From assembly GCF_000471905.2 (NCBI RefSeq), contig NW_006498233.1:773687-837686 (forward strand): a stretch of DNA of 64,000 nt. Direction: 5' to 3'. The position numbers were made by a program, and so were the translations under genes. Under the pieces are notes generated by a model. The model did not search any database. It saw only the letters and a list, made by a program, of their open reading frames with translations, and was not told the DNA's origin. This document shows, piece after piece, positions 35,148-46,609 of this stretch (positions are counted from its first letter, which is position 1; each line of letters starts with the position of its first letter). Source of the DNA: Amborella trichopoda (taxonomy: Eukaryota; Streptophyta; Magnoliopsida; Amborellales; Amborellaceae).

Positions 35148-37427
35148 TGGGTCCAAACATGGGTGGATGCCCAAAAATTATCCTAATTGATGATAATTAC
35201 AATTTGTTTGAATTAAAATAAATTCTAAAAATAAGTGCAAAGTGATTGTTTTGCCCCTGCCTAACAATACATGGAACTACAAAACAATCCTTGCTATTGC
35301 CCTAGAACGTGCGTGATCTTCCATGGATGATCCAGGGTGGCTCTAGTGCCCATTTGGCAAAAATATGATTGCTTTCTTGTAGGGCTCGTTATGGCGATCG
35401 ATTTGATACCAACTTCGAGCCATGGATCATGTTTTAAAGTCATGATCATGCTACTTGAAATTCGAATGAATCTTGAAATCTTCGGATCGATAGTGTGCTC
35501 ATATATTGATGTTTCTTCATTGTATTGCACTGAGCATGTCGTCACGATTGCGTGGCAACAAGTGCAGCTCGATTTCGTGCCCGGACGAGGATTTTGCAGT
35601 CTTGCGTTTTTTGTCGGAATCTGAAATTCGGCTTCTGAAATTTATAGCAACTTTATCGGCTGCGCGTGTGAAATCTAACCGTTCATCATACAAGGAGTTC
35701 GGCCAATGGTAGCCCTAGACCTTACGTATGCGATGGAATGCGCGAGCACCATGATATGACCACTCAAGCAAGACGTAACACTGATGAATTTCCTGTTGCT
35801 TCCTTCACGAATCATTGACTTCTCTCTAGCTTTTCTCCCTGCTCAAGCGTGGTCACGGGGCGTGTCACATATCACAAAGCTCGTCTTGACGAGACGAACA
35901 TGCTTACAAAATTTGAGCGTGATCCGACTCGGGACGAGCGAGATATGGCTCTTGAAAGTCACTACCCGAGACTGTAAAAACAGTCAACCATTAATGGTGA
36001 TTTAGAGCAGGGAAGGCGCATAGGAATAGTGTGCAGCCTACCCCTTTTCAGTCTTTTACCCATAACTTTGTCCTGGAGCACCCAATTAAGCCAAAACTTA
36101 ACCCATAGAGGTTTTTGATCTTAACGGATTCAATGGTGGTAGTCCCATGGTAATTTAACACACCAAAAATAGAGTTCTAGTAACGGGGTCTGTTTCAGGG
36201 TGCTAGAGACTGATTTTTCTGAAATTATTTTTTCGTCTGCGCTGCCTTAAACATGTCAGATTGCGAAGAAACTTGGCAAGTGGCCTTTTGAATTCCTTAT
36301 GAACATTTTCACTTGTTCTGGGGCAATTCTGAGACTGTCTAGAATTCCACTATAATTCGGGCTTTATTGACCGGCTTCTCTTTTTATTCTGCATCGGAGA
36401 CCCAAGGTGCTGAAAAATGTCTTCAAACAATAGTCTAGGAACAAGATCATGAGAAATCTTCCTTTTTCTTGAGGCAAACTGGGGTTTTTATAAGTGAAAC
36501 GATCCCATGACAGCCTGTATCCAATTTTGTGCGAAATTTGGGGTCATCAGAGCCTTAGCGCCATTTGGAGTGGGGCCAAGTCATTAATGCTCATCATAAT
36601 GACAGTCAGTAGAAATTAATTGCTTATTAATATAGACTTGTACAACCTGTCAGATTCTGGTGCCGTTGGCAATGGTGTCAGCAACATTCAGACTGCTGCC
36701 AGGCACATGGCATGCTATGATTACTCCAATTTTGCCAATCGCAGTTTGACGCTATTCCAACTAGCATCAGCGACATTCGAAATATCGCCAAATACCAGCT
36801 CTCCTGCCGCCTTGGTTGTACTTTCTTCTTACCATCATAAAATATAAAATCGACAACCTCACTTGTACTGATAGTTGACATGTCAGTACGGTTCTATCAA
36901 GGCAGTGAGTACGGACTGACATGTCAGCCCGTCACATCAGTCACTTCGGCAAGGATGTGTCCCAGCTGTTGAAGGGCTCGGGGCCTGGCGTTATTGAGAA
37001 TGGCACTGATGACATTGGCTCTGCCACCAAGCATCTTGATCCTATTCAGGCCTCTGAAAGTGGATCCTGTTGAAGCTTGGAGATGGGGGGCCTGGAACAT
37101 GACATCAATGGGAATAGCACTAGGCCTCTTGTGTCCCCGGTCGCCCATGCTGTGACCCAGGTGCTTTTGGTATCTTACTGTCGAAGTTTTGGTAGGGCTT
37201 TGGTGTTCGTTGAGGTCACATCAGACCCTTTCCTATTCAATGCTTCATAGTCAGGCCGCTCCGGGTATACCTCGCCTTGTTCAGCCTCTTGATGCGCTTG
37301 GTCCCATTTGAGCAGTAAGGGTTTGGTGGAGGCTAGGTTTACGGAGAATGGTTCAAAATACCTGTGTAGTCTGTTGGGACATTTCAACCTATCAATAACA
37401 GTTCCAGTCGAGATTGGGGTGTCTACA

Positions 37428-38449
37428 ACAAGGTAACGCAAATGAAGCTAAACATTTTTTTTGGGTAGTTCAGTGGTGATAGGGGGGTAGTTCAGTGGTG
37501 ATAGGGGGTACCCTACCTGCAGTAGAATGGAATCAAGATGTTATATTTTGGCAACCCACCACCCTGACCACCTAGGCTTGAGCCTATTCTTAAAAAGTTA
37601 TAGATATCTAAAATATGAAAACCCAAAATTTAGGTTTTTCTTTGTTTTGGACATTCAAAAAGCAAATATCTAAAATCGAGGTTGTTCTTTTTAAAATTTT
37701 GCAAGTATATCGAAATCTAGAGAATACCTTAATTTTGGATTTGATATTTTGAATATTAGAAATGTAAAAATAAATTAATTCCAACTTTATTAGTTGTTTT
37801 TATCCGGAACATCCCAAATTTTGGCAATTAAGTCATTTAAAAAAGTTTGGTAAAAAAAAAATGAACATGAACATAGTAAGAGAGAAATCTAAACAAATTT
37901 TAAAGGGTGTGGTTTCTATAAGGTTGCAACCTTAAACAATCTAATTAAGGCGTACCTCCAAATTTTATCATAACATCTAATTTTGGAGTAAAAAATTCTT
38001 AGGATTATCTAAAAATCTATTTTCATATCTAATTATAAAATTTTAAACTCCAAAAATGATTAAAATCAAGTATATCTATAAACATATGAAAATCTTGAAA
38101 ATGTACGGTCTAGATAATGTGTTGCAAGATGCACTATTTTTTATACTCAAAATCCTTTTTCTTTTTTCATATTCGTACATCTTGATGTCGAGATGATCGA
38201 TTAGAGGGTTTTTCAGCATTAAAATAACATTTTTCGATGGATTTTTAGCTGCATCTTTAATTCTATATTTTAAGGTTCCAACCTTGTATAAACCTTTTTC
38301 AATTTTAAATTTCATAAATTACAGGGAATTTAGGAAAAAAATTATCTAAAAGATAAACTGTTTTATTCTATACCTTTTCTTATGTTTTATTTAATATTTC
38401 TCCATATCTATATTTTTCTTTTTTCTTTTTTTTTTCTTTGATATCAACT
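37428..38449. other. AT-rich intergenic region with a LINE 3'-tail fragment
   Basis: No gene is seen. At 37455-37510 a run of T is followed by GGGTAGTTCAGTGGTGATAG, tandemly duplicated as a unit of about 24 bases. Reversed, it ends ...CACTGAACTACCC(A)8, matching the 3' ends of LINE remnants elsewhere in the window. The remainder is simple AT-rich sequence. Confidence 0.5.
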
Positions 38450-38451
38450 AT

Positions 38452-38516
38452 CCAATCATAAGCGAGATTCAAATCCTCGTCGATAAATGGTTGCCACTAC
38501 AAACAGGTATAAAAAG
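38452..38516 (+). promoter_or_regulatory. Promoter elements of the LHCB1 pseudogene
   Basis: CCAAT at 38452, a GATA-type motif (CGATAAATGG) at 38481 and a TATA box (TATAAAAAG) at 38508 stand in the order and spacing usual for light-regulated Lhcb promoters, about 90-150 bases before the ATG. The promoter looks better preserved than the coding region. Confidence 0.6.
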
Positions 38517-38599
38517 CACATGACACACCACCTCAAAGCACCAACTCTTCACTTCACTCCCTATCGTTGCCCTCTCTACAACCCTTGCTTAGCAACTCC

Positions 38600-39398
<799 letters not shown>

Positions 39399-39782
39399 TT
39401 CTTCTTCCCTCCCTTATTTTGATGCTGGGTTGTGAAAAGGGTTTGTAAGAGTGATGGAGTTGTGGGTTGTGTTGTGCTGGTCTCGCATCATTCCAATTAA
39501 TTATGTAAACCTGGATTCTTGAGAGCTGCTGATGTTTAACCTGGATTTTGATTAGTCAGATATTTTCCTTTTTGTCCATATTTTTCTTAGTCTTCCTTTT
39601 GCTGAATTTGTCACAAACTCATTCAAAATTTCACTAGGACTATGTTTGAAAAGATAAATAATTCTGGCTTAAGAACGGATGAATTGAGAGAGAACAGTAT
39701 TTTGCGTTGAGCCAAAGCACAAGGGAAAGTTATTTTTTCATGGTATTGATTGGGAAAATTAAAAGCTAAAACTGCCCCCATA

Positions 39783-39925
39783 TAGGGATGGCAATGAGCC
39801 CGACCAGACCCGGGACCTAACGGGTAGACTTGAACTCAGGTTTGAGAATGGGTCCAAATTTTGAACCCAAATGGTTGGGTCCAGGTCTAAAACCTGGACC
39901 TGAATACTATTTGAGTCCAGTCGGA
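39783..39925. repeat. Fold-back (MITE-like) element, copy 1, truncated
   Basis: The element starts GGGATGGCAATGAGCCCGAC and carries many GGGTCC/GGACCC blocks, which can pair internally. It matches copy 2 for most of its length but lacks the right terminal repeat. Confidence 0.55.
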
Positions 39926-40134
39926 CCTAACCCGAATAGTGTAGGCGTATGTGTGTATTCATAAATATTTCCAATATGTTTGTTTCTTAAGAAATTATAA
40001 TTATTATGTAAAATAGTAAGGAATGTGGATATACGTTGGTATTCATAAATGTTGATAGCACTGATATATGATGGTCATAAAAAAAGGCAAAAAAAAGAAA
40101 CCCATAGTTACAGCCCATGGGTCTTACGTAAACA

Positions 40135-40270
40135 GTAGAGGTGGCAATGGACCCAACCAAATCAGGGACTTGATGAGTAGACCTGACCTCGGGTCAGAGT
40201 ATGGGTCCAAATTTTGGACCCGAAAGGTCGGGTCTGGGTCCAGTCGGATCCAACCCATAGCCACCCCTAC
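40135..40270. repeat. Fold-back (MITE-like) element, copy 2
   Basis: The ends are inverted repeats: GTAGAGGTGGCAATGGACC at left, and at right GGATCCAACCCATAGCCACCCC-TAC, whose complement begins GTAGGGGTGGCTATGG. The inside is rich in GGGTCC and GGACCC and can fold on itself. Sequences starting 'gggtggcaatggg' of this type are common in plant genomes. No clear target duplication is visible. Confidence 0.6.
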
Positions 40271-41440
40271 TCCCATTTGAATGTGGGGGTATTTTTTTTA
40301 TGGAAAAAAAAATGCCCCATTTCAATTCACCATTTCACATAGTTGTCTTTGTGCATTTGGAAACAAAATTGAACAGTGAAGAGTTTTTGCTGGAGCCATT
40401 TGTTCCTGTTCGAACTCGGGTATAATACTACTTGTACCCCGAATAATATCCGATGCCAATAGCGGACCGCAACGTTGTGCCATTTCCTCTGCTCCAAATC
40501 CCTGTCAACAATTTTGATGGATTTTCCAACATTTGATGAATATTTGATCCCTGGAACTTGCAATAAATAAGTGCTTCTAAATGGCAGGCCAATGTTCTCC
40601 ATTTTAAATGCTTATTTTTTAGGAACTAAATCCTTAGTTAACTATTTGACTTCCTCAAATGAGTTGCAGGGACCTTACTCCCACTTATCATGACCAAGTT
40701 AAAAAATACATGACAAGAAGTTGGTTTCCAATCAACTTAAGTTTTGACTTGTTTGGCCTCCCACTATTATCATTTAAAGTTTTATACGAATAATCAAATT
40801 GAACCCTCAAAGGATAAAGGGATTACAAAGATCTTCATATACTTTGATTTCTATTTTAATAATGGGTGGGGCATTTTAAAGACTCATTCCTAAAATATTG
40901 AGATCCATAATTTAACACTTTCCTTTTGTTTGGATAAATTTTATTAAGTCTTTTAAAGCACTTGTGTTCATAAATTGTGGGAGGGACAACTTATTTTTTT
41001 TGAAACTAGTGGCAACTTCCTATTTAGCCTCTTCATCGGACCAACACGTCACCTAGTGGTGGGACCGGATTCCAAAGGAAAGGCGACTTCTAAAAAAATA
41101 TTTGAATAGAAAAAGGTTTGAAAAAAAATAAACGTTGCTGTAAAATAAAAACTTATGGCAAGATTTGCTACAGTGGAATTGACGAATCAGGAATCGGTTC
41201 TGTATGTTGTGGGAATCAAGAACCAGTTTGAAACAAAAAAACTTATAGCAAGATTAATCGGGAATCGGTTCAGATCGGGTATGTTGAGGGGGAATCAAGA
41301 ACCAGTTTGAATCGGGGATTTGCTCCAGTAGAGGTTGGCGATATTGGAGGTGACAGCGTTCTAGTGAGAAGATTCCCGATACAAATTGAAAAATTATTTG
41401 CCCTCTCCAATTAAGGAATTTTTTTTTTTTTTTTTTTTTT

Positions 41441-42784
41441 TGATCAAACAAGCATCAAAACACCTCTAGGTCAATCATGAAAGATCACGGAAGATCTCGG
41501 GCAGCAACAGGGACTGTTTTGAAATTCCACACATTGTTAGGCAGGGGCAAAATAATCTTTTTGCACCCATTTTTAGAATTTTTTTAAATTCAATTAAACC
41601 GTAATTTCCTTCAATTAGGGTTACTTTTGAGCGTCCACCCATATTTGGGCCCAATTCTATATAAACGGCACTGCCACATTGTAAAAAAAAAAAAAGGACT
41701 CTCAATTCATTCTTCAATAGAAATTTTCATTCTTGCTTTGAGTCTGTAAGTACATCTTGAAGAAAGAGAGGAGAGAGAAGAAAAGGGTCGGCTACCCATC
41801 GAGTAGGTAACTTTCTCTCCTCCTCTATTTCTCTCTCCTCCTCTCTTTCTCTCTCATCCCCTTTTTCTCATCTCTCTCTCCTCATTGCAACTGGTACAAG
41901 TCCAGCGTCGGTTGTTTCTCCTCTCTTTCATCCCCAACACCAGGTGGGGTTTTCTCTCTCTTCTTCTTCGTTCACCCCAACACTGGGTGGGGTTTTCTCT
42001 CTCTTCTACTTTCACCCAGCACTGGGTGGGGTTTTCTCTCTCTTCTTCTTTCACCCCAACGTTGGGTGGGGTTTTTTCTCTCTTTTTCTTATTTCATCCC
42101 CAGCACCAGGTGGGGTTTTCTCTCTTTTCTTCTTCTTTCACCCCAGCATTGTGTGGGGTTTTCTCTCTTTTCTTCTTTCACCCCAACGTTGGGTGGGGTT
42201 TTTTTTTTCTCTTTTTCTTATTTCATCCCCAACGTCGAGTGGGGTTTTTTTTTCTCTCATTTTCTTATTTCATCCCCAGTGCCGGGTGGGGTGGGGTTTT
42301 CTCTCTCTTCTTCTTTCACCCCAACGTCGGGTGGGGTTTTCTCTCTCTTTTTCTTATTTCATCCCCAGTGCCGAGTGGGGTTTTCCCTCTCTTCCTCTCT
42401 TTCATCCTCAGCGTCGATTGGTTCTCCCCTTTTTCATCCCCAGCGCCTCATGGGATTTTCCCTCTCTTCTTCTTCTTTCATCCCCAGTGCCGGGTGGGAT
42501 TTTCCCTCTCTTCCTCTCTTTCATCCCCAGCGCCGGGTCTTTCATCCCCAACACCGGGTGGGGTTTTCCCTCTCTTCCTCTCTTTCATCCCCAGCGTCGG
42601 GTGGGGTTTTTCCCTCTATTCCTCTTCTTTCAACCGAACACCGAGTGAGGTTTTCTCTCTCCTCTCTTCCCTAAGAGTCGACGAGCCCCAGCGCCGATTA
42701 GATCTCTCTCCCTTGCTTCTCTCCCTTTGCAACCGACGTCAGCCTAGCACCGATTGGTTCTCTCCCTTGTTTTCTTTCCTTTTC
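41441..42784 (+). repeat. Module X fragment, plus orientation
   Basis: The fragment matches 23680-24810 closely by eye, from GATCAAACAAGCATCA through the TATA box (41656) and the CT-rich minisatellite (41930-42650, about 17 units against about 10) to the 'cagcaccgattggttctctcc' stretch. It lacks the upstream and downstream LTR parts. Both edges are T-runs (41418-41441 and 42789-42810). Three overlapping open frames of 200-313 codons in the minisatellite are artefacts. Confidence 0.8.
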
Positions 42785-43585
42785 TTATTTTTTTTTTTTT
42801 TTTTTTTTTGGGACAATTTTACCTAAGAATAGAACTTGAGATGTTAAGCTATGAAAACCCAACCTCTACCATCTTTACCCAAACCCAATTCTTTAGGATA
42901 TTGTATTTTTTATTGCAAATATCATAAATATGAAATAATTTGATTGGGTATAGATGTAATAACCATAAATTATATATAAATTCCAAATCACCTAAATAAA
43001 ACAAGAGAAATGACCTTGTAAGATCCTCCTCACCCATGTGTGTAGGACCCCAAAAGATTACCATTAAATTTGACACAGATCTCTAAGAAAGTCAAATTTC
43101 ACAGTCATGTGATAACTTTTCTAAAGATCTATGCCAAATTTAATGGTTGATCCTTTGAAGTCCAGCATACATGAGTGTGGAAGGGTCTCATAAGATAATT
43201 ACTCATAAAATAAATACTAACATAATTGAATAACAAAATTACTTTTTTTTTAACCATCCATACAAAACTGAGGAAAATACCCTTATTTCCTTGGCTAAGA
43301 GCCCCATACTTACAACCCCTCTCTCAATCATGAGGAGTCCAAAGGAAAAGTAAAACTCAAAATGGGAAAGGGGTTAGGTCGTAATAATAGCACCCTACAC
43401 CCTAGTCACCACATGATGGTTTTCATTCCCACCGCTAACACCACCCTATTAATACCTTCAAAAAACTAGCTTTTAATCTACTTGAAAAAACGGGTCGAGC
43501 CTATCTTCTCCACTGAATTACCCGAAAAAAGAAAAAAAGGATAACATTGGCCCCAAGTGTACCGTGGCATCACCAGAGATCACGA

Positions 43586-43589
<4 letters not shown>

Positions 43590-43626
<37 letters not shown>
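43590..43626. repeat. (AG)n microsatellite
   Basis: About 18 perfect AG dinucleotides. Confidence 0.97.
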
Positions 43627-43627
<1 letters not shown>

Positions 43628-44485
43628 AAAGCTGAAGCTAAAAGCTACATTGATTTACATGAACAAATATTTCATAGACCAAATTATTTACATGATCAAA
43701 TACTGCGCATCCACATATTGCGCATCCAAAATTTGGTTACAAACAACCATAAATGCTCGGCTTAAGATAGAAGCCAGGATTCATTAGCCAAAATTGAAGA
43801 TTCGAAATTGAGATTGCATGAGCTGATTTTTGGAATCATATGATTGAGCCAATACCTTCCAATATGAATATGAGATGTGTGATGCCCAAAATTGCAGTGT
43901 TCACCTGCAGCTTTTTTGGCAAGATGAAACCCTCAAAGTGGAAGCTGGTTAACGAGTAGAGTTTCTAATACCCAACCTGAACCACAACATAAAACAAAAA
44001 ATACACTTTTCGCATTCCTTTCAATAAACAGAGAGTACAGACTCGACCAATAAGGTCGTCTGCCTCTATAAAATCGTAGCTTTTAGAACCTAATCTTCAC
44101 AAATCTCTACATTTGCCTTCAATAGCAAGACAAAAATTTCGTCGCTTCACAACTTGACAAGCCACAAGACACAGATAGTAGTACCATCAACAAACGTAGG
44201 ATTCTTGATAATAGCAAATATATTTTCGGAAGGGATAGTTTTCATTATTTGCTAGCGAGATGATGACATTAACGTCACTAATCATGAGACACATTTAATG
44301 CACTTAGGCTCTCAGTAAATGTCTGCCCGCCCTTGATTTTTAGAGAAATTCAGATGACAATTACTTTTGTCTAAACATGAATTCAAATTAGAGGATAGGG
44401 GTATAATTTGTGGCCAAAAGATATTTAACATGTTAAATCATTTTAACTATTACCATGACATGTAGATCCTCGGTACGTGTGTGTG

Positions 44486-44640
44486 TGCATGCATGGAAAC
44501 TGAGGGGAGCGAGAGAGAGCCTCTGTATGTGTGATGCATGCATATTGCATGCATGGAAACTGGAAAGAGAGCCTCTGTATGTGCGCGTGTGTGAATGCAT
44601 GTCGCATGCATGGAAACCGGGGAGAGAGAGAGAGAGGAGG
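44486..44640. repeat. About 65-base tandem repeat next to the MSH1 GIY-YIG exon
   Basis: Two and a half units contain GCATGCATGGAAACTG, GAGAGAGCC and TCTGTATGTG. It lies just downstream (in gene direction) of the donor site of the exon at 44659-44834, so inside the following intron or its remnant. Confidence 0.85.
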
Positions 44641-44658
44641 GGGAGAAAGGGAGGATAC

Positions 44659-44834
44659 CTGTCCAACATACAACTTCCAATTGGATCTGACTAACACTTA
44701 CACACTTGAAGTGCCTATTGTCGAGAGAGGAAGTTGTTCTTTACTATCAACAATGACACAAGTGATCTCTGCAAGTGCAGCTATACATTTATGGTCATAG
44801 CACTTCCAGCATTCTGCGATAATCTGTCTTTCCG
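44659..44834 (-). pseudogene. MSH1: MSH1 exon remnant, start of GIY-YIG domain
   Basis: The exon is 176 bases with acceptor ATATACAG and donor GTATCC. It reads AEITCVIVDSKEQLPLST, then IGTSSVYVLVRSNWKLYVGQ; the VYV and YVG correspond to the GIY and YIG halves of the C-terminal nuclease-like domain of plant MSH1. The exon holding the rest of the domain is not found downstream. Confidence 0.85.
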
Positions 44835-44949
44835 CTGTATATAAATGTAAATACATGTGAAATGCATAGAAATAGCTTCAGAATGCATGAAAGAATATAA
44901 CCGTATAAAACATTTGGTTTGAAGACAGTACCAGACAGAGACATCACTT

Positions 44950-45570
44950 GTGAGGAACTCGTTGTAACTCCTCTATAGCCTTCATTAGTGACACCTGATC
45001 TTTGGAATTTCAAGGAATCATGTGGAGTTTGATCATCTTCATATTTATAAAGTCCATTATAGTTAAAGCATCAATATCAGTTCCCTTAATCGACCCAATT
45101 TCTGAAAAACCAGATTCATTGCCTTTAGGTCTTAAACAATCACTAGGATCATACAAACAAGTAATTCTTGATTGATGGGTTAGATGCCCGTTCCCACAAT
45201 CAGTCTTTTCGGAATCTCTACGTGCTTCTTTGACAGTAAGATACAACTCCTCCACTCTTTTGATGATAGCTTAAGGGATTCCTTTATTTTGAGCTATTTC
45301 AAATGCAAGGCTTTCTCTACAAATCCCATCTAGTAACTTCCGTGTCGGTTTTGTTTGACCATTCACTTTCTCTGTTCCCACTGCTTTACAAACAATGTTC
45401 TTTGTTGCTGGTGTTAAATTGAAAAGGGCATGGATGTGGGTTGATACAACGCCCAGGCAACCAATATTATCAAGAGCATCCAAGGTGTTTCCAGCGATGC
45501 AGGTACCTTTCCACATTTCCATTCCCTTGCAAATTTGATCCACTAGCACAAGGCTCCTAGCAGTTTGACA
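44950..45570 (-). pseudogene. MSH1: MSH1 exon remnant with MutS Walker-B region
   Basis: The exon starts after ATATAG at 45570 and reads ARSLVLVDQICKGMEMWKGT, matching the MutS ATPase Walker-B segment 'SRSLVLIDEICRGTETAKGT'; the catalytic Glu is Gln here. It goes on with GCLGVVSTHIHALFNL, GQTKPTRKLLDGICRESLAF and a stop (TAA, 45271) where Glu is expected, then EELYLTVKEARRD. A second stop is at 45010. The donor site could not be fixed. Confidence 0.88.
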
Positions 45571-46368
45571 CTATATTCACTATATACATTGTTAAAATGT
45601 CATTTTCAAGAGTATCAAGAATCTTCATCAGTCATTCTACATACCCTAGGCCATCTGCATGAAAAAGGTAAACCCTATATTTTCCAAATTAAAATAATAA
45701 ATAATTATGCTAATCAAATTATCAATTAGCCCAACTTCTCATCCCTCAATCTGTGGATGCATCATAACATTTTATGTCCACATTTGAGATTCACCATACG
45801 ACAGGTGCATGGAAAAGTTTCTAATGATCCATTTGCTAAAATTTAGCAGGAATATGGTGAGAGGCTGACCTTCTCAACATCCAAATTAAACATTTTAAAA
45901 ATAAACACATTTTCAGGCATAAGGTCAAAAGAGATGAAACAAGAAAGTTAACAAAGTCAACCTAACAGCCTCAAATTGTGGGAGCCAAAGGCACTGGAAA
46001 GAATAACAAACATACAGATATAAAGTCAAGGTTGCAGAAAGTCCTCCAAATACATCCATAATTGAATTGAATTATTAGAGACAAACTTCTATGAAACACA
46101 AAGAATCAAATTATCCATGTTCTCTCTAAAGGCCATCTCCGAAACTTAGAAACACAGTCTCAAGAAGATAAATCCACAACACAAGGTTCAGTAGATCAGT
46201 GCAAACTGTTCAAAGTCGCCCCACAACCCTGCCCAAAGGGATGATTCCGTAGATGGCAGTTTCTTCACTAACAATGTTTAGTATTTCAACATCAAAGCTT
46301 AACAAGCCAATAGGGCCTGCACACAAAGCAACCTTGAAGAACAAACAAGACTACTACCAGACACTTAC

Positions 46369-46476
46369 CTTGCATAAAAGTCCATCAGCAGGACTGCCAT
46401 CGAACCACTCAGTTCTTGCCAATACACTCCCCCCATAGCAAACCATCTTCACCGAGTTCTCCCCAACGATGTGTCC
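46369..46476 (-). pseudogene. MSH1: MSH1 exon remnant (RWGELGEDGLLWGEC..EWFDG)
   Basis: The exon is 108 bases with acceptor TTCTTAG and donor GTAAGTGTC. It reads GTHRWGELGEDGLLWGEC, then after a one-base frameshift EWFDGSPADGLLCK. The family has 'RWGEFGEGGLLWGEC' and 'EWLDGNPLDELLVK'. Confidence 0.87.
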
Positions 46477-46609
46477 CTACTAAGAATACAGCATAAAAAA
46501 GAGTATATCAAGTAGCTGAAAGATCTAAATCAGGACAATAACAAAAATATAATATACAACTCATAAAATCATTTCATCCAGATTCTCAAGCTTGACAACA
46601 ACAAATCTT

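Larger units (their letters stand above)
32513..37427 (-). repeat. Module X, 5' LTR (about 4.9 kb) of the gypsy element
   Basis: On the minus strand the LTR runs from TGTAGACACCCC (37427) to CCTAACCA (32513), with TG...CA ends and a primer-binding site behind it. Parts in its own direction: unique U3 (37427-35150), TATA box (about 35140), leader, purine-rich (on this strand) minisatellites at 35000-33150, U5 to 32513. It matches 23500-25562 in inverted orientation and 7740-9900 in the same orientation. The U3 beyond about 36480 shares nothing obvious with those copies, so it is a different subfamily. A frame at 37175-37441 is not a recognised gene. Confidence 0.8.
39399..41440. other. Intergenic region with fold-back elements and a short direct repeat
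   Basis: No gene is recognised. Two related fold-back sequences lie at 39783-39925 and 40135-40270. Two diverged copies of about 85 bases, each ending GGGAATCAAGAACCAGTTTGAA, lie at 41148-41315. A 91-codon minus frame (40327-40602) has no recognised family. A T-run occupies about 41418-41441. Confidence 0.5.
42785..44658. other. Intergenic region with microsatellite and LINE tail
   Basis: No gene is recognised. It holds a T-run at 42789-42810, a LINE-like 3' tail at 43508-43540 (CCACTGAATTACCCGAAAAAAG), an (AG)n microsatellite at 43590-43626, and at 44486-44640 the tandem repeat listed separately. Confidence 0.5.

Noticed and set aside
21373..37427. A single giant element with its two LTRs in inverted orientation
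   Set aside because: LTR retrotransposons replicate with direct LTRs; the missing primer-binding site at 25563 and the divergent U3 parts are better explained by two separate insertions.
41885..42826. Open frames of 313, 234 and 202 codons overlapping in all three frames
   Set aside because: They run through a CT-rich tandem repeat of module X. The translations are the same Phe/Ser/Leu/Gly motif in each frame, as expected of repeats and not of a gene.
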